Shown one piece after another: positions 60,448 to 64,000 of a stretch of DNA of 64,000 nt. This DNA is from Corticium candelabrum (lineage: Eukaryota; Porifera; Homoscleromorpha; Homosclerophorida; Plakinidae). The notes beneath the pieces were generated by a model. That model searched no databases. It was not told where the DNA came from and was given only the letters and a program-made list of their open reading frames with translations. The position numbers and the translations under genes were made by a program. The first letter of the stretch is position 1. Each line of letters starts with the position of its first letter. The DNA lies in the NCBI RefSeq assembly GCF_963422355.1, contig NC_085101.1, positions 1,574,701-1,638,700 on the forward strand, given 5' to 3'.

Positions 60448-62288
60448 ATATTATACATATAAATGGAGTTCAGGATTACAATGTGTTCTCTCTCAACTCT
60501 GGCCACATGTTTGAGTTGACAAGTAATTATGAAGAATTCTAAGCAAAAACAACATAAGTATACTGCAACCAATGCAATTCCAGTGTCCGACAAATTGGTA
60601 GCCCGGGCACCCGGGACAACCAATTTTTTTACGGACAACTGAATAATTGGTGTGTAGTTGCCCAGGGACAACCAAGGTAGTGCAATGGATCTGCTTCACG
60701 TGGTGATGCAAATGGCATGTCAGTCTACTGTAACCGCTACATCTAAAGCAATAATAACGCGTGGCAAGAAGACGGCAGGTGGCAAATGCCAAACAAGGTG
60801 TATAAAGCTACTAAATGGTGTGATCGAGTGTGCTACTTGGGTACATGTATCAGATGACAAAATATGGGTGTGAACTGCTGTTGTGAGTAATACATAGTTG
60901 CACGTGCTGAGTATGTTACTTTGACAATCTTAGTAGAAGTAACTGTAGTTCTAGAGGTGTCATTGTTCGCCTTTCTTCTACAACTCTTGCATGGCATGCA
61001 CTTTAGCAAATCATTAGCAGGTCAAAACATCTGTCCAGGTGGTGGCAAATGCCACTCCTCAACATTCTTGCTTCGTGTATGCACGCGTGTGACCACAATC
61101 AGAAGAAAGGAGGTCCTAATATCACAATTGCTGCTCTGTAAGACTTTCGTTCCAGCTTATAGTAGTCATTCCAGTGTTGTTCTTATGTAGACATCTCAGT
61201 CGTGCATGCTTCGTGTTTGTTTCTGATGGTGTCATAATTTGAAGTCGTGATTGATACTAAGTTACTATACAGATATAATAAATCAGTCACTAATAGTTTC
61301 AGCTTGTAATTGTACATGCATGAATTCTATTGAGTATTTGTGTGCTGCAGTAGTGTGTAACTGGACACACATGTGTGCGCGACCACACACATGCACAAAT
61401 TCCACAATAGACTAGTAGTGTTGTATAAGAGGAAATTGCACGGACACCCATAGTCAGCAACGGACAACTGAAAGATCAGTACGTGGTTGCCCGGGGACAA
61501 CTACAAGTTCTGTCAATTTGTCGGACACTGAATTCTGTTCATTGGGCTTTCTTTTGGCATACAGTGGATTTTGGTAAGTGACCAACTGCTTCAAAGGCAG
61601 TCTTCAGGATAGATAAGACCACATAAGATAGACAAAGATAGTTTGGATATATTTGGATACTCTCTTGAAAAAATTGTTAACAGTAAGCCATTCACAAACG
61701 TGGAGAAAAAGCGAGTAGAATATTACTAGAAGAAGAGATTAGAGCTAAGCTGAAGAACATAAAGTTTCCATGATGGTGCGTCCAAGTTCACACCCAAAAT
61801 GGGCAGAGCTATCAAACAGCTGAAGCTGAAAAAGTCAGCAGGACCAGAAAATTCTAGAGCAGAACACCTAGCACAGGGAATTCTATCTTAGCTATACATT
61901 TATGTGTCATATTTACTGCCTTGTTGTGACATTCTTGTGTTCCCAAAATTTCTCTAGGCTGTTCTTGGGCCAATTATCAAACATAAAGTCACCACTGTGG
62001 ATAACTACCACGGTATAGCAATATCTTCATTACATCTACGCTACTGGAGATTGTTCAATAAATTAAAAAGATTGCAGAACACTATGAGGTCAACCGTTTA
62101 GATTTAAGAGTGGTCACAGATGTTCTGATTGTACCCTTGCATTAAGAAATCTGTACGGTATTCCTTGGAGAGAGGAAATCATGTTGAATTTGTCCAAAGC
62201 ATATGACATGTTGCATACTACGAATTACTTGAAACATCTTGAATACTGAATGTCCTATCTACTTTGTAAGACTGTTCTACACCTAGTA
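60448..62288 (+). mobile_element. Non-LTR retrotransposon 5' half, plus orientation, copy B
   Basis: Reverse complement of copy A 26343-27232, interrupted by a 950-bp insertion at 60581-61530. Between about 61795 and 62250 the plus strand keeps reverse-transcriptase blocks in broken frames: AIKQLKLKKSAGPENSRAEH, then DNYHGIAISS, then LSKAYDMLHTTNYLKHLEY (the D-x-S-K-A-[FY]-D box). In B this half and the 3' half (62873 onward) point the same way, as in an intact element. Confidence 0.6.
60581..61530. mobile_element. 950-bp DNA transposon insertion with 5-bp target duplication
   Basis: It starts CAGTGTCCGACAAATTG and ends CAATTTGTCGGACACTG, flanked on both sides by AATTC (60576-60580 and 61531-61535). 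Copy A has the empty site (reverse-complemented, CAATGCAATTCTGTTC), which proves the borders. Subterminal GCCCGGG and GGGACAAC motifs recur in both ends. A 71-codon frame at 60658-60873 has no known motif. The superfamily is uncertain; a 5-bp duplication is unlike typical hAT, Harbinger or piggyBac. Confidence 0.8.
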
Positions 62289-62310
62289 CTCAAGCCAAGA
62301 TATCAAGAGT

Positions 62311-62872
62311 CAAGACCGGTTCACAGTACAACGCTGGCACAGTGTCAGCGAAGACGCTGGCACTGTACCATTCACACAGCATTGTGTCTAAAAGTGTCCA
62401 TCGCACAAAACACACTGCGACAGTGGTCTGGTGCTGCAAAGTAACCATGTGTGCACAATGTACAGTACTCGCAACAGACATGGACGACAACATTTTGCTC
62501 TTGTTGCTGCTGCTCCATAGTCTCAAGTGTTTTCTTTCATCCTTAGGTCCTTGTAGTCCTTTGACTGAATTTGCTAAACGCAGGGAAAACCACACACAAA
62601 CTCGATGAAATCTTTCATCAATGCCATGTGAACAAATAGAATAGCCCAGATATGTGCAGTTGCTCTGACTGACTTTTGATTGGTTGAAAATGAGCACGTA
62701 ATGTCATCGGACGCTGGGTCACTTCAGGCTAGGACGCTCAACAAGCATCGTGCGAGCGTCAGGGATGCTGACATGTTCACAGCGTGATGCTGACACTCTC
62801 TCATTGTCAGCATCCAGCACGGTCACAGGATGCTCGTGCTAGCGTCATACTGCGAACCAGGCTTCAAATGGA
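62311..62872. mobile_element. TIR element of about 560 bp inside the retrotransposon, copy B
   Basis: Left end ACCGGTTCACAGTACAACGC and right end, reverse-complemented, GCCTGGTTCGCAGTATGACGC; GCTGGCAC / GTGCTAGC follow inward. It contains several GACGCTGGCA-like repeats and no recognisable gene. Copy A keeps only a tip at about 27668-27687 (AGCGTTGTACTGTGAACCGG). Confidence 0.55.
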
Positions 62873-64000
62873 AGCACTGTCTGTTTTGAACCTTTTGAAA
62901 GCATAAATAGACAAAGACAAGGTAGCATGCTATAACCATCTTTGTAAATGAGTACCTCAATGACCTATGTCATTGGCAAATGTAAGGGTATGGTGCCAGA
63001 AAGGATGGATTGTATGCAGGCTGTTTAACATATGCAAATGATATAACTTGTTATCTTCGACTGTATTGGGAATGAAAGATGTTTAAACATCTGTATCGTG
63101 TATGTAAAAACACATAACTTGGATCAGTTGCAAGAAAAGTACTGCTACAACTTTTGAAAAAAGTAAATTTGTTCTTGAGGGAGATGTCCTACATTCTAAC
63201 AAAATGATCAACCATTTGAGAGTTATTCTGTACCGTTGTTGCAATGATGCATCAAACAGAGAAAACAGGATAAGAATTTTTTGTGATGCAGTAAATACCA
63301 TGGTTGCAAAGCTAAAGGGTTTCTGCATATCTGAAGAAGTGTAGACAATTGACTACAAACTATTTCCTGTTGTGGCTTTGGTAGCCATCTGTAGATCCTT
63401 GATAGAAAAACAAAGATACAAGTGGTCAATATTGGGTTTAGAAAAGGAATTAGAGGTGTTGGTATGAATTCTATTCTGATTCTATTTACAAACTGGTCTG
63501 TGGAGGCTGCAGACAGAATGCTAAATTTCATGGCCAGAGAAAGAGTACACTTTGACGTCTTACAACCATCACTCAAAGAATTCCAAATAGAATGGGAAAA
63601 GAATCTCTTCGTACATCACTTAAATTTGGTAATTTAAAATGATGCATAATTACAGCGCAAAACACATTGTAGGCATGAATGAAATGGATCTTTGGTTAGA
63701 TAACATTGCAAACACAAGGCACAAGTTCAGTTGGAATCAGCACAACTGGACATGAGAAAGATCGATTTACAGTTGCTAACATGAGTCATCATTCATATGC
63801 AAGATAATTCTTGGATAACCAAGGAGTTGACACTCAACGTTATAAATGGCATGAGGCAGAATGCCAGTGGCTCAACACCTATGTCTGCTCGTTTGGGACG
63901 ACTTCAGAGACCACAAAACAGATCGCCTTAAAGCTTGCACAAAACGTCGTTTACAACAACGCTGATCAAGTATCTATAATACAAGGCTGCATCTCATTAG
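62873..64000 (+). pseudogene. 3' part of a decayed non-LTR retrotransposon, copy B (runs off the window)
   Basis: Counterpart of copy A 27680-28860. The catalytic box reads YANDIT near 63033. Further frames (63422-63637, MVNIGFRKGIRGVGMNSILI) are longer than in A but not assigned. The homology to A continues to the last base, so the duplication extends beyond 64000. Confidence 0.5.

Overview
The window is animal nuclear DNA: AT-rich, with GT-AG introns, CA/TA microsatellites and many decayed transposons. The recognisable genes are a TRPC-class ion channel with ankyrin repeats, dynamitin (DCTN2) and YBEY. Short introns and abundant small inverted-repeat elements fit an invertebrate; a non-bilaterian such as a sponge is possible, but nothing here proves it. 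No bacterial or viral genes, tRNA, rRNA or CRISPR were seen.

Layout. Two collinear copies of one segment, offset by about 34.8-35.3 kb, fill the window. Copy A runs from base 1 to at least 28,850. Copy B runs from about 34,830 to the right edge, and both copies continue past the window. In each copy the order is: (1) a plus-strand multi-exon gene encoding ankyrin repeats, a six-helix TRPC-like channel and five SPRY domains (A 2-9006, B 34833-44246); (2) about 5 kb of decayed pogo/Tigger-type DNA transposons; (3) DCTN2 on the minus strand in many small exons (A 14638-25290, B 49928-60167), whose large introns hold several inverted-repeat elements; (4) a rearranged non-LTR retrotransposon zone. 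Between the copies (28.9-34.8 kb) lie a pogo fragment, microsatellites, the last three exons of a YBEY-like gene and plain spacer.

The main result is the channel-SPRY fusion. Ten spliced exons give an N-terminal tail, ankyrin repeats and a TRPC-type pore domain. They join in frame to one exon of about 3.1 kb that encodes five tandem SPRY domains. In copy B this makes a 2257-residue protein.

The two copies are close, differing by a few percent by eye, but carry distinct lesions. Channel A has an earlier stop codon and an expanded 84-bp coding repeat; channel B has a 27-bp duplication inside SPRY1. DCTN2 A has a 2-nt deletion in a microexon. DCTN2 B is in frame but lacks the sequence that lies 5' of the gene in A. 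The retrotransposon zone is inverted between the copies. A real tandem duplication and two haplotypes joined by the assembler are both possible explanations.
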